Positions 50,573-63,399 of a stretch of DNA of 64,000 bases are shown piece by piece; position 1 is the stretch's first letter, and each line of letters opens with the position of its first letter. The DNA comes from Amaurobius ferox (taxonomy: Eukaryota > Arthropoda > Arachnida > Araneae > Amaurobiidae), in assembly GCA_951213105.1 (NCBI GenBank), contig OX578146.1:110764695-110828694 (forward strand), read 5' to 3'. The notes below the pieces were generated by a model. That model did not search any database. It worked only from the letters and a program-made list of their open reading frames with translations, and was not told the DNA's origin. Both the position numbers and the translations under genes were made by a program.

Positions 50573-53015
50573 CAACTGAATGAACATTTGAAGATATTAA
50601 TGAACATTTGAACAAATGAAGGAGCATTTGAAAAACTGAATGAACATTTGAACAACTAAATGAACATTTGACCAACTAAATGAACTCATTGAACATTTGA
50701 CCAACTGAATGAACTAATTGAACATTTGAACAACTGAATGAACTCATTGAACATTTGAATAACTGAATGAACTCATTGAACATTTGAACAACTGAATGAA
50801 CTCATTGAACATTTGAACAACTAAATGAACACAATGAACATATGAACAACTGAATGAACATTTGAACAACTAAATGAACTCAATGAACATATGAACAACT
50901 GAATGAACATTTGAACAACTAAATGAACTCAACATGTGAACAACTAAATGAACTGAATGAACATTTGAACGACTGAATGAACATTTGAACATCTGAATGA
51001 AAATTTGAACAACTGAATGAACATTTGAATAACTGAATGAACTCATTGAACATTTGAACAACTGAATGAACTCATTGAACATTTAAACAACTAAATGAAC
51101 TCAATGAACATTTGAACAACTGAATGAACATTTGAACAACTAAATGAATTGAGTTAACATTTGAACACCTGAATGAACATTTGAACAACTGAATGAACAT
51201 TAGAACAACTGAATGAGCATTTGAACAACTCAATGAACATTTGAACAACTCAATGAACATTTGAGCAACTCAATGAACATTTGAACAACTCAATCAATAT
51301 TTGAACAACTCAATGAACATTTGAACAACTGAATCGACATTTGAACAACTGAATGAACATTTGAACAACTGAATGAACTTTTGAACAACTGAATGAACTC
51401 AACATTTGAACAACTAAATGAACTGAATGAACATTTGAACAACTACATGAACATTTGAACAACTAAATGAAAATTTGAACAACTGTATGAACATTTGAAC
51501 AACTAAATGAAAATTTGAACATCTAAATGAACATTTGAACACCTAAATGAACATTTGAAGAACTGAATGAAAATTTGAACAACTGAATGGAAATTTGAAC
51601 AACTGAATGGAAATTTGAACAACAGAATGAACATTTGAGCAACAGAATGAACATTTGAACAACTGAATGGACATTTGAACAACTGAATGGAAATTTGAAA
51701 GACTAAATGAGATAAATAAGTGAACATTTGAACCGAATGAACATTTGAAAGACTAAATGAGCTAATTGAATGGACATTTGAACAACTAAATGAACTAATT
51801 GAATGAAAATTTGAACAACTAAATGAACTAACTGAATGAACGTTTAAACAACTAAATGAACTAACTGAATGAACATTTGAACAACTAAATGAACTAGCTG
51901 AATGAACATTTGAACGACTAAATGAACTAACTGAATGAACTAACTGAATGAGCAGTTGCCCAACTGAATGAACATTTGAACAACTAAATGAACTCAATAT
52001 TTGAACAACTAAATGAACTGAATTAACATTTGAACAACTGAATGAACATTTTAACAACTGAATGAACATTTGAACAACTGAATGAGCATTTGAACCACTC
52101 AATGAACATTTGAACAACTCAATGAACATTTGAACAACTCAATGAACATTTGAACAACTCAATGAACATTTGAACAACTGAATGAACATTTGAACAACTG
52201 AATGAACTTTTGAACAACTGAATGAACTCAACATTTGAACAACTAAATGAACTGAATGAACATTTGAACAACTGCATGAACATTTAAACAACTAAATGAA
52301 AATTTGAACAACTGCATGAACATTTGAACAACTAAATGAAAATTTGAACAACTGAATGAACATTTGAACAACTAAATGAACATTTGAACAACTGAATGGA
52401 AATTTGAACAACTGAATGGAAATTTGAACAACTAAATGAAAATTTGAACAACTGAATGAGCATTTGAACAACAGAATAAACATTTGAACAACTGAATGGA
52501 CATTTGAACAACTGAATGGACATTTGAAAGACTAAATGAGTTAAATGAGTGAACATTTTATCTGAATGAACTGAATGAACATTTGAAAGACTAAATGAGC
52601 TAATTGAATGGACATTTGAACAACTAAATGAACTAATTGAATGAAAATTTGAACAACTAAATGAACTAACTGAATGAACATTTGAACAACTAAATGAGCT
52701 AGTTGAATGAACATTTGAACGACTAAATGAACTAACTGAATGAGCATTTGCCCAACTGAATGAACTGAATAAAGATGTGAACATCTGAATGAATTGAATG
52801 AGCATTTAAACAACTGAAAGAACATTTGAACAACTAAATGGAATAAATAAATATTTGAACAACTAATGAAATGAATAAATATTTGTACAACTGACAGAAT
52901 TGAATAAATATTTGAGCAACTAAATGAACTGGATGAGCATTTGAACAACCGAATGAACTTTATCAACTGAAGTAACGTCTAAACAAGTGAAAAAACACTG
53001 AGCTGAATGAACATT
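50573..53015. repeat. 20-bp minisatellite with higher-order structure
   Basis: Core unit GAACATTTGAACAACTGAAT, more than 100 units including variants (GAACTCATT, GAACTAACT inserts). Segments around 51398-51960 and 52226-52800 repeat the same order of variants, a higher-order period of roughly 830-840 bp. It lies about 1.2 kb upstream of gene 1. Minus-strand open frames of up to 208 codons with a 20-residue period arise because 20 bp x 3 is in frame. Confidence 0.95.
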
Positions 53016-53264
53016 TCAACTTTACTTCCCAATCAAAATTAATAATTCGATATTTACATTTAGACATATTAAAAACCATCTTAGAGAACGCGGGTTTGCC
53101 ACCTGTGGCGATTGGCGACAAGGTTGTCAATCCTAGGTAGAGAAAAGTATTAGATTTTAAAAATTTTTTGAATGCCAGATTTTGACAAAATCGAAACAAT
53201 TTCGAGCACTTTTGGGAATATATCCGTTTATGTGTGTGTTGAGGGGGGGGGGGGAAGAGTGTGT

Positions 53265-53556
53265 TGTTGTTGTTGTTGAAACCCAGACCGTCCGACCTAC
53301 CAGAAAGGTGTAAGGTAACTGTTTGGACGGTCGGGAAGTGCCACCCAATTTAGACCGGAACCCAGTGGGGGAGGCATCCACAGGGACCGTACCCTCCTTC
53401 CCCTTCCACCAACCTCTCGGAAGGACTTTCGGACCCACATGTTTAACGTGATCGTACTCCGCATGAACACGGCGGCAGTTTTGGCAGTGGCTGGAATCGA
53501 ACCCGGGCCTACCGAGTGCAACTCCAGCGCGCAAACCAATGGGCTACCGCGCCCCT
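53265..53556 (-). repeat. SINE, tRNA-headed type
   Basis: Minus strand: GGGCGCGGTAGCCCATTGG, B box CCGGGTTCGATTCCAGCC, body, hairpin tail GACCGTCC/GGACGGTC, (CAA)n. Flanked by GGGGAAGAGTGTGT (53251-53264 and 53557-53570). Nearly identical to the 10041-10325 copy. Confidence 0.9.
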
Positions 53557-54079
53557 GGGGAAGAGTGTGTGAACATGTTAATTTAAGAACGAATTATCAT
53601 GCAACTATAAAATTTTACGTGTAGATACATTATGGGAAAAATAAGAACTAAATATAATTTTCAGTTACACATTGTTAGAATTCGAATTATTTGGTTTGAA
53701 AACTGCGATTGTGTTATTTCACTTATAAAACAATGATAATTCCTAGCATAATGATTATAATATATAGTATATGCGGAAAACGGATAATTTGAACTACACT
53801 ATGGACGTTAGTGCTTTTTAAAATAGTTTATATTAGCAGAGATAAGCAAAATATCTTCATTCATCGGCGTTACAAAGCTGCTTCCAAACAGAAAAAATAA
53901 TACTTTGAAGATTCTTTTCGAAATAAATATTTTAAAAGAATAACAGGGGAGCAAAATATAAAACATATACAACATTTTGTAATTCTGAGAATAATTATGA
54001 AAGAGCTAACCACTGTGGAATATGAATGCACTAGCTATTTGCTCCACAGCTTCGCGCGAGTAAAAGGGTAAGTGGTTGT

Positions 54080-54375
54080 TGTTGATTATTGAGACCCAGA
54101 CCGTCCGACCTATCAGAAAAGTGTAAGGCAACTGTTTGGACGGCCGGGAAATGCCACCCAATTTAGACCGGAAACCAGTGGGGGAAGCATCCACAGGGAT
54201 CGTACCCTCCTTCCCCTACCACCAACCTCTCTGACGGACTTATGAACCCACATGTTTAACGTGATCGTACTCCGCGTGAACACGGCGGCAGTTTTGGCAG
54301 TGGTGGGAATCGAACCCGGACCTACCGAGTGCAATTCCCGCGTACTAACCACTGGGCTACTGCGCCCCATGGACT
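54080..54375 (-). repeat. SINE, tRNA-headed type
   Basis: Older copy with more substitutions; B box CCGGGTTCGATTCCCACC intact. Flanked by AGTGGTTGT (54071-54079 and 54376-54384). Confidence 0.85.
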
Positions 54376-54384
54376 AGTGGTTGT

Positions 54385-56508
54385 ATGGCACAACGACTAT
54401 ACCAGTGATAAAGCATTTGCACATTGATAAAGCAATTTTCAGAGTGATAACGATTGATCCATACTTTGTTCAAGTTTTCTTTAACAAAGCAATTAGTTTA
54501 TAGATCTGCAGAATGAAATATTCGAGAAAGTTCTATCAGCTTACAACTTTTTCTTAATAAACCATCTTTTGTCTGAATAAAAAAAATCAATCAACCTATA
54601 CACTTAATAAGAGCTATTAAGGCTAAAAACAGTTTTAAATTAAAAAAAGAAAAAAATGGCTCATATTTCATGGTTCTATTAACATTGCAATTGCGGTAGG
54701 GGAAACAATATTTCATCTGCGATCAATGTAGGTTGACCATTTTTCAACATTTTCAGACAAATCAATTAAATATAACATTTTTTTTCAATCTTTTGATTTA
54801 AACAATAACCAAAAAACGATTTCGGTATTCGAAACGTAGCTCGGTTACCATAATTACCACAGCGGAATGAAAAATGGAATAAATTAATTGATAAAATAAG
54901 AATATATCGTCTACTATAAATATAAACTAAAAGACATGATAAACGATGGGATGAACATCAATAAAACTAAGAATATTTCGGATATATTTTTCTGCATATG
55001 ATGGTATAAAAACAAATTTTGTGTGTCTAGCTGTTTGCGAGTTATAGCTGCAAAAATGTTATAACAAAAAATTACGTGATTTATAAATGTATTAAACAAA
55101 ATTCCAAAACTTTAGATTTTTCCTGCGACTTACAAGTCACACGTGCGTACAAAATTTCAAGTTTCTATCTTCAGCTGTTTCGGTTGCGAAATGTCCCTTT
55201 GTCAGTCAGTAAGTCCCCTTCAGCTGCATGTATATGATGGAAAAACTCGCATTCCAAATATTTAAGTCTGCGTTAGTGAATATGTATGATTTTATTGTCA
55301 GATCAAACAGTGTCAAATTCAGATTTCTTTAGTTAGCGTGCTCTGCCCCTGCTCGATACGTTTATGTTTAATATGCGTTAGTATCCTATAATTGATTCCA
55401 TTCCCTTTTAAATGAAAAATTATATATGAAATGACTATTTGTGCAAGAAATTTTGACATAACAAATTTTTTAACGTTTTCTTGATGTTCGAAAAAATGTG
55501 TTTGAAAATTTGAGGGCCTTTCTGCCAGACCTGTGTGAAAATCAAAAGACTTCACGCGTTAATTACTCTTTGAAAAATTCGTGCCAAATTATGAGAAACT
55601 CAGCGTTTTAAAGATATTGTTCTTAACACATTCAAAGATTGGAAGATATCCTTGAATAAATGGCTGGATTTTATTTAGACTAAAGATGGTTTATTCACAT
55701 GAAATTGATAGGATTTATTTCGAATGTTTTATTCTGTAGATCTTTAAACTAATTGCTTTCTCACTTGCAAAATTTGGTTGTGCCGTGATTTATAGTTCTA
55801 CAGCTACGTGATATCATTTTTCATATCTAAGTGTAGCTTTTCTGGATAATATCAGGTACCATTATCAAATGTTATTACGGGAAGGTTAGAATTGTTTGAC
55901 CTTGGTAATAAATTTGATGACGTTGGCAATGAATGCGGCTAAATATCGCCAACTTGGCGTCTTTTGACGAGTTTTAGAATGTTCAAGAATTTATATTACT
56001 GCAATATTTTAAAATTCTAGTTCTAATTATAAGAATTGCCAAACATTTTATTTTGTTTTAGTTTTTCATATTATGTATCTGCATATAAAATTTGATAGCA
56101 GTTAGTGCATTCCTTACATGCTAACTAAAACTTTTCAAAAATCCTGATTCTTCTATGGTCACGATTTTATGAAAACTATATAAATTACGTCTGAATAAAG
56201 CTTTACCCAAGCAATGACACAATTTGAAATTGCCAGCAGGTGATTCACAAAGACAGTTTTTGGAAGGCTATTAAAAACATTGTTGCGTACTGCTCGTATA
56301 AGGAAATGCATTTCAAATATCATTTATTGACATAATTTTGTTTTATTATCCGAAACCTGGCATGTGTGGCGCTGCTAGCTTGCCTCTTTCATTCATATTT
56401 CGTAATAGTTTATGTCTATATGTTTCACATGGAAAGAACATTTGAAGTTAGTTTTATTTTTTCATATATCATAGTGTGTAGTTTCACTTCCACCATAATC
56501 ATTAAAAT
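54385..56508. other. No recognised gene
   Basis: AT-rich intergenic sequence between the two cathepsin L genes, with traces of HINE-like blocks (e.g. AAATATCGCCAACTTGGCG at 55942-55960). Confidence 0.35.
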
Positions 56509-56517
56509 GAAAAATAT

Positions 56518-57487
56518 CTGATGTGGACAACACATGACTTTCCTTATATAATGAAATGAATTTACTACTTTTACAGTAAGAAAAAAATCTGATGTGGGCA
56601 ACACATGGCTTTCCTTATATAATGCAATGAATATACTACTTTTACAGTAAAAAATAGGTTTTTCTTATTGTAGATATTTATATTCTTTCCAAGATATTGA
56701 ATTTTCGTCAATTAATCGTCATTTTCATTGATTTAGCGTCATTCTTATTCATTTGGCTATATTTCCGTGAATTTGGCAACATATAAAAAACATTCCACCA
56801 AATTCGTCGCCAAAATCTCGCCAAGCGTTATGGACGGAGAAATAAGTAATTCTTACAGCAGCTAAATGACTATTGGCGTTCAAATACAGAAGTATTACTC
56901 AAAGTATCTTTTCTCGTGAATGGAACGACTTAGATCCACGAGAATGATGTCACAAAATTTATCGCATGATATTACATATGAAAAGTGAAAATGTTTCTTA
57001 ACAATTAATATATTTTTTTTATTTATTGGAATATTTGAAAAATGTGTAATATCTCGAGAATGGTTCATGCTAGTGCTCTAAAGTTTGTCAATCGTTTTCT
57101 AAGGAAAAATTACATGAGAAATGTTTATTTGCGTAATTTTATTAACTGTTTTGATTTTTTAATGATTTTTTTCAAAGTTTCACTTTAAATTTAGGGGGGT
57201 TCTGAACATTCGATTGTATTTTAAAACAATAGGCTTCCAGTATTCATGGATTGTGATTTTTGTACGAAATTTGATTCAAATCGCTCCATTCTTTCGTGAG
57301 TTATCGTCTCCACAGTCTCACTGACACACACACACACATACTTTTTCACACACACAGACATCACTTCAAAAATGTTTAATTCGTGATCTGGGATGCTTGA
57401 AACATGCTCTCCCGTCGAAAACTCGAATTCGAATTTTCGACCCTGTCATAATACTTTCCTTATACATTATGTATATAAAGAAAGTAA
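56518..57487 (+). mobile_element. HINE-like family A, head-to-tail pair, first copy
   Basis: 5' end present twice (TCTGATGTGGACAACACATG at 56518 and again at 56588). Then the GGCGTTCAAATA block, (AC)n at 57323-57360, and 3' hairpin TACTTTCCTTATAC...GAAAGT. Confidence 0.6.
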
Positions 57488-57488
57488 A

Positions 57489-58467
57489 AAATCTGATGTG
57501 GGCAGCGCATGACTTAATAATGCAATAAATTTACTACTTTTACAGTTAAAAAAATATATTATTTTTATAGTAGTTATTTATATTCTTTCCAAGATATAGA
57601 ATTTTCGTCAATAAGTCGTCATTTTCTATGTCGTCATCATCAATGACTCGTCATTGATTTAGCGTCATTTTTATCCATTTGGCGAGTTTTTCGTAAATTT
57701 AGCAACATTTAAAAAGTCGCCAAGTTGGCGACATTCCACCAGATTCGTCGCCAAATTCTCGCCAAGCGTTATGGACGAGGAAATAAGTTATTCTTACAGC
57801 AAATAAAAGACTATTGACCTTCAAATACAAAAGTATTACTCAAAGTATCTTTTTTCATGAATGGAACGAGCTGGATGCACGAGAATAATGTCATCAAATT
57901 TATCGCATGGTATTACATATGAAAAGTGAACATGTTTCTCAATAGAAAATACTTTTTCTTATTTTATATGACTTTTTAATAATTTTTTTGAAAAACGTGC
58001 AATATCTCGAGAACGATTCATGTTAGCGTTCTAAAATTTATATCAATCGTTTTCTAATGAGAAATTACATGAGAAATGTCTATTTGCGTAGCTTTATTAG
58101 CGGGATTAATTTTTTGAGGATTTTTTCAAAATTTCACTCGAAAATTTAGGAAGGTTCTGAACATTTGATTGCGTATAAAACAATAGGTTTCCAGTATTTA
58201 CGGATTGTGATTTTTGTACCAAATTTCGTTCGAATCGGTCCATTCGTTCGTCAGTCACCGTCTCCACAGACTCACTGACACACACACACACACTTTCACA
58301 CACACACGCACACACACACATTCTTTCACACACACAGACATCACTTCAAAAATGTTTGATTCATGATCAGGGATGCTTGAAACGTGCTTGTCCGTCGAAA
58401 ATTCGAATTCGAATTTTCGACCCCGTCACAATAATTTCGTTATACATTATGTATAGAAGGAAAGTAA
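57489..58467 (+). mobile_element. HINE-like family A, head-to-tail pair, second copy
   Basis: Starts within a few A residues of the previous copy's end, same orientation: TCTGATGTGGGCAGCGCATG...(AC)n...AAGGAAAGT. Direct tandem copies are expected from rolling-circle transposition. Confidence 0.6.
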
Positions 58468-58622
58468 TATATCAAGAATGCCGGATTATACTCTCATAGA
58501 GTTAATTTAGAAAATTTAGGAAATTTTTCTGTCTAATGATGGTATAAAAATGAATGTTGTAAGTATCTAATCGTTCTTGGATTGCTCGAAGAATGTTAGA
58601 ATAAAAAAAAATCAGGATTTAT

Positions 58623-59540
58623 ATATTACTTTCCTTATATACCTAATGTATAAGGAAAGTATTGTGACGGGATCGAAAATTCGAATTCGAGTTTTCGACT
58701 GGAGAGTACGTTTCAAGCATCCCTGATCACGAATCAAACATTTTTGATGTGATGTCTGAGTGTGTGTGTGAAAGTATTTGTGTGTGTGTCAGTGAGACTG
58801 TGGAGACGATAACTGACGAACGAATGGACCGATTTGAACGAAATTTGGTACAAAAATCACAATCTATAAACACTGGAAGCCTATTGTTTTTATACGCAAT
58901 CGAATGTCCAGAACCCCTCTAAATTTTCGAGTGAAATATTGAAAAAATCTTCAAAAAATCAAAACCTCTAATAAAGTTACGCAAATAGACATTTATGTAA
59001 TTTTTCATTGGAAAACGATTGACATAAATTTTAGAACGCTAACATGAACCGTTTTCGAGATATTGCACATTTTTCAAATAAATTTATCAAAAAATCCCAT
59101 AAATTAAAAATAAATATTAACCGTTGAGAAACATGTTCACTTTTCATATGTAATACCATGTGATCGATTTGGTGACATCACTCTCGTGGAACTAGCTCGT
59201 TCCATTCATGAGAAAAGATACTTTGAGCAATACTCTTGTATTTGAACGCCAATATTCATTTATCTGCTATAAGAATAACTTATTTCTCCGTCCGTAAAAC
59301 TTGGCGAGATTTTGGCGGCGAATTTGGCGAAATGTATTTAACTTGGCGACTTTTTGAAATGTTGCCAAAGTAACGAAAATCTCGCCAAATGGATAAAAAT
59401 GACGACTAATTGTCGAAAATTCAATATCTCGGAAAGAATATAAGTATATACTATAAGAAAAACCTATTTGTTTTACTGTAAAAGTAGTAAATTCATTGCA
59501 TTATATAAGGAAACTCATGTATTGCCCACATCAGATTTTT
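58623..59540 (-). mobile_element. HINE-like family A
   Basis: Left hairpin TACTTTCCTTATATACC...GGAAAGT, (GT)n at 58757-58790, TTGGCGAGATTTTGGCGGCG block, right end TTGCCCACATCAGA. Confidence 0.6.
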
Positions 59541-59954
59541 TTTCTAATAAAATTAAAATATTTTAGAATATTTCATTATTTATAGGCCAAGTGTCACGTG
59601 TATGCACAGTTTCAAGTTGGTTTTGTGTGAATGATAGTTTTTGGTAAAATAGTATCTCATGGTCTCATTTCATTAGGATATTAAAAAATCATAAATATAT
59701 ACATATACGGAATTAGTATTTAATGTGTTATTGTGTTACAGATATTAAAATCTGAAACACGACTATTCTTTCGAACGGCTGACTGTTCTGTTATGAAGAG
59801 GACTAATAAGATCACTACAACGAAAAGATGAACAAAACAAATTACATGAAATTCTTTAATGATCTATTTAAATTCTTTAAAATTAAGAATTTGAATCAAT
59901 TTTCGGTTCCTAAAACAATACAATAAAGTTCATAATATCGTACTCCATGCTTCT

Positions 59955-59960
59955 TTTATT
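59955..59960 (-). terminator. Polyadenylation signal of gene 2
   Basis: AATAAA on the minus strand, about 22 nt after the TAA stop codon. If used, the 3'UTR would be only about 40-50 nt. Confidence 0.55.
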
Positions 59961-59981
59961 ACATAAGAGATCTTGATATTT

Positions 59982-60113
<132 letters not shown>

Positions 60114-60648
60114 TTAGATAACATAGTAATATATATCAATATATATGCAACACAAAAAATATAAATATATATGTAAATAATAAATAACACAGCGTAAAAT
60201 GCTGCACAAATAAAATTTAGAAAGTAGATGAACGTTTCGGAAATACTTGGATGTACATTGTGAACAAACATAGAGCTGAACGTGAAAGAGAGAGAAAAGC
60301 GTTCAGTCCTATGCTTATCACATGGTTTATCTATGCAGCTCAGGATGTATGACAGAGCTGACTTTAGGTCTAGGGGGTTACTTTGGAGAGTTAATTAAAA
60401 GTGCCGCTCCCAGATATTTTTAATATCGGCACAAATACACTTACATGAACCAAAATCTAATGTAGAACATATGTAAAATACTATCAGCGACAATGTATAT
60501 TTGGAGTATAGAAGGAATATTACTGTGTACTTTGGAAAGCATTGTAGTAGTCACCGTGTTAAAGACCCTGATGATACAACTTTTTGACAGATATTTATTG
60601 CCTTCCATATACGTATCTGGTTTGTTACTAGTGCCGGTTCCTACATAT

Positions 60649-61196
60649 TGTTGTGAACGTGCAATATTCTCTCATTGGCGCCTCCTCTTTCGTCTGTCTT
60701 GAAGACCAGACGAAGAAAACACAGTCCATGACGTCAACATGACGTGAGCCCAGGGTTTCCAGATTTGTCGATTTATCGCCAATTTGGCGACATTTCGCGG
60801 ATTTCCGGACTGTTGCAAAATGTTTTCGATAGAACGATTATTCTTTGAGATATAGAGATTTCCAGAAATTTCTGCAGAGGCTATAAAGAGAATCATCTTC
60901 CGTTGTATTGGAGTTGAAAAGTGGACGTGACACAAGCTACATTAGACTGTGATTTTTGTCAATGTTTTGAGAATAATAGCCGCAGTTTTGTGAAATTACT
61001 TTCGTCAACATTCTTTGAATAATATCAGTTATTCTGTGAAATTAATGGAGCATTTAAGTGCTGTTTGAATGTATACTGTCCCTGTTTACTTTATGCTTGT
61101 GAATAAACGTAAGTTATCCAGAAACTTGGACTCGTTCTTGTATCCTGGGTGTACCCCCCCCCCCTCCCCCGATTCCTGAGGATAAGTTTCGCAACA
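60649..61196 (+). mobile_element. Solo LTR (Gypsy-type, inferred)
   Basis: 548 bp, starts TGTTGTGAACGTGC, ends GATAAGTTTCGCAACA (TG...CA), flanked by ATAT on both sides. AATAAA at about 61101 and a poly-C tract at 61153. No internal region. 4-bp duplication and end sequences suggest Gypsy; strand assumed from AATAAA. Confidence 0.65.
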
Positions 61197-61786
61197 ATAT
61201 GAATACTCTACAACTTCATAATTGGCTGTTTTGTTAAACTGGCTTTGTTGCAGAGTCTGTTACCTTAGTTCTTCACTAGGGTCTCTGCAATCACTTGTAT
61301 TCGACCGGGTATGGGCAGTTTAGTACAGATAGACCTAACATGTAGTCTCATGGATATTTCTATACGAAGTTATTGGGGTGCTTAAGAATTTTTCCAGGAA
61401 CCCTGTATAAGGTTTATAAAGTAAAAGCAATTATTAAGTAATTACATTTTTTATGTCAGTTTTAAAGTTCCCTTTCCCATTTTGGCAACACGTCAGTCAA
61501 GTCAATGAATAATATGTATTTAGTAAGTTGCTTGGTGGTTATAAATACCATTTTAATGCAATAAAATCTAAACTTTAATTGTGTTAAGTAAATGATATTT
61601 TACTTAAAATTATTAATATATTCCTTGTGCTATCAATATTCTAATAACTACCAATGTTTGTTCACAGCTAATAATATTATCAAAATTTTAAAATTCGAAT
61701 AAAATATGTTCTTATGTTAAAGTGCAAAATCAATCTAGTTCTAGTTTTTCTGGGCAAAACATTTCATTTTAATAGGTCCATTCTTT
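61197..61786. other. No recognised feature
   Basis: AT-rich, within the last intron of cathepsin L gene 2. Confidence 0.35.
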
Positions 61787-62740
61787 TTACTTTCCTTATA
61801 TACATAATGTATAAGGAAAGTATTGTGACGGGGTCGAAAATTCGAATTCGAGTTTTCGACGGGAGAGCACGTTTCAAGCATCCCTGATCACGAATCAAAC
61901 ATTTTGAAGTGATGTCTGTGTGTGTGAAAGTATGTGTGTGTATGTGTGTGTGTGTGTGTGTGTCAGTGAGTCTGTGGAGACGATAACTGACGAACGAATG
62001 GACCGATTCGAACCAAATTTGGTACTAAAATCAGAATCCGTAAACACTAGAAGCCTATTGTTTTTATACGCAATCGAATGTCCGGAACTCCCCTGAATTT
62101 TCGAATGAAATTTTGAAAAAATTGTCAAAAAATCAAAACCACTAATAAAGTTACGCAAATAGACATTTCTTATGTAATTTTTCATTAGAAAACGATTGAC
62201 ATAAATTTTAGAACGCTGACATGAACCGTTGTCGAGATATTGCACATTTTTCAAAAAAATTATCAAAAAGTCATAAAAATAGAAAAAAAAAATATTTTCT
62301 ATTGGGAAACGTGTTCACTTTTCATATGTAATATCATGCGATAAATTGGGTGACATCATTCTCGTGGATCTAGCTTGTTCCATTCATGAAAAAAGGTACT
62401 TTGAGAAATACTTTTGTATTTGAACGCCAATAGTCATTTATCTGCTGTAAGAATAACTTATTTCTTCGTCCATAATGCTTGGCGAGATTTTGGCGACGAA
62501 ATTGGCGGAATGTCGCCAACGAGGCGACATTTTGAAATGTTGCCAAATTAACGAAAATCTCGCCAAAAGGATAAAAATGACGCTAAATCAATGAAAATGA
62601 CGACCAATTGTCGAAAATTCAATATCTTGGAAAGAATATTAATATCTACTATAAGAAAAACCTATTTTTTTACTGTAAAAGTAGTAAATTCATTACATTA
62701 TATAAGGAAAGTCATGTGTTGCCCACATCAGATTTTTTTA
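61787..62740 (-). mobile_element. HINE-like family A
   Basis: The cleanest copy of this subfamily: hairpin TACTTTCCTTATATACATAA...GGAAAGT at left, (GT)n at 61916-61962, GGCGACATTTTGAAATG block, right end GTTGCCCACATCAGA. Lies about 160 bp from gene 2's penultimate exon. Confidence 0.65.
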
Positions 62741-62902
62741 ATTATCGTGAACATCATACACAGGCACTCAAATGGATATCATTCTAAAATGGTTCCAAAT
62801 TAAGTTCAGGTTATCTTAAAATGTCTGGCACCGACAAAAACCCCGAATTCGAAAATTACACGAGAAAAGCGTAAAGCTATTAAATATATATCGATATCTT
62901 AC

Positions 62903-63013
62903 CTGTTCTTTACGAGCCAGTAGTCCTGCCCATCTTCAGATCCATATCCGATTGCCAGGACGCCGTGGTCCAATTCTGTGGTGCTGCAGCTGGGTTCGTC
63001 ATAGATGCCACCA
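62903..63013 (-). CDS. CtsL: Cathepsin L-like gene 2, penultimate exon
   Basis: 111 nt; acceptor CTCCTTTAG, donor ACAG|GTAAGA. Encodes [20 protein letters not shown] (catalytic His) and DYWLVKN (catalytic Asn). Earlier exons must lie beyond the right edge: no further exon is seen before 64000. The same-strand, head-to-tail arrangement with gene 1 indicates a tandem duplication. Confidence 0.93.
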
Positions 63014-63399
63014 CTAAAGGAGAGTAATGTGATTTATAAAAACATTTTGATGTGGAACATCTTAGAGGGGGCAAAGTAAGTCTTGAAAGAAATGTGACAA
63101 AGGTAAAACGGAAGTCATATCATATTGCTTGGAATACGTAACAGATCTAGGTCACTTGACCTTGTTGACAAAAAGGTGACCATGGTTTTACATGTGGCAA
63201 AATATCGCTAACTTGGCGACTTTTAGTAAGTTCTGAAAACTTCTCGAATTTTGTTGATTGGTAAATAGCTTCACGAGTTTCGCACTTTACCCATATCTTT
63301 AAACAGTGAGTATATGAGCCCACTGTTCATAATCTTTCTATTGCGTTGTTGACGTGTAAGTATTGGCTAACTTCAATACACTTTGTTTTCCCTATAATA

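Noticed and set aside
51503..52966. Long minus-strand open frames (208, 157 and 141 codons) with a 20-residue Phe/Ser/Cys-rich period
   Set aside because: They are translations of the 20-bp minisatellite; several frames are open at once and there are no splice or promoter signals.
50573..53015. CRISPR-like array
   Set aside because: Contiguous 20-bp minisatellite with no unique spacers, in a eukaryotic genome.
60493..60702. Plus-strand 69-codon open frame
   Set aside because: Overlaps the start of the solo LTR; no protein similarity seen.
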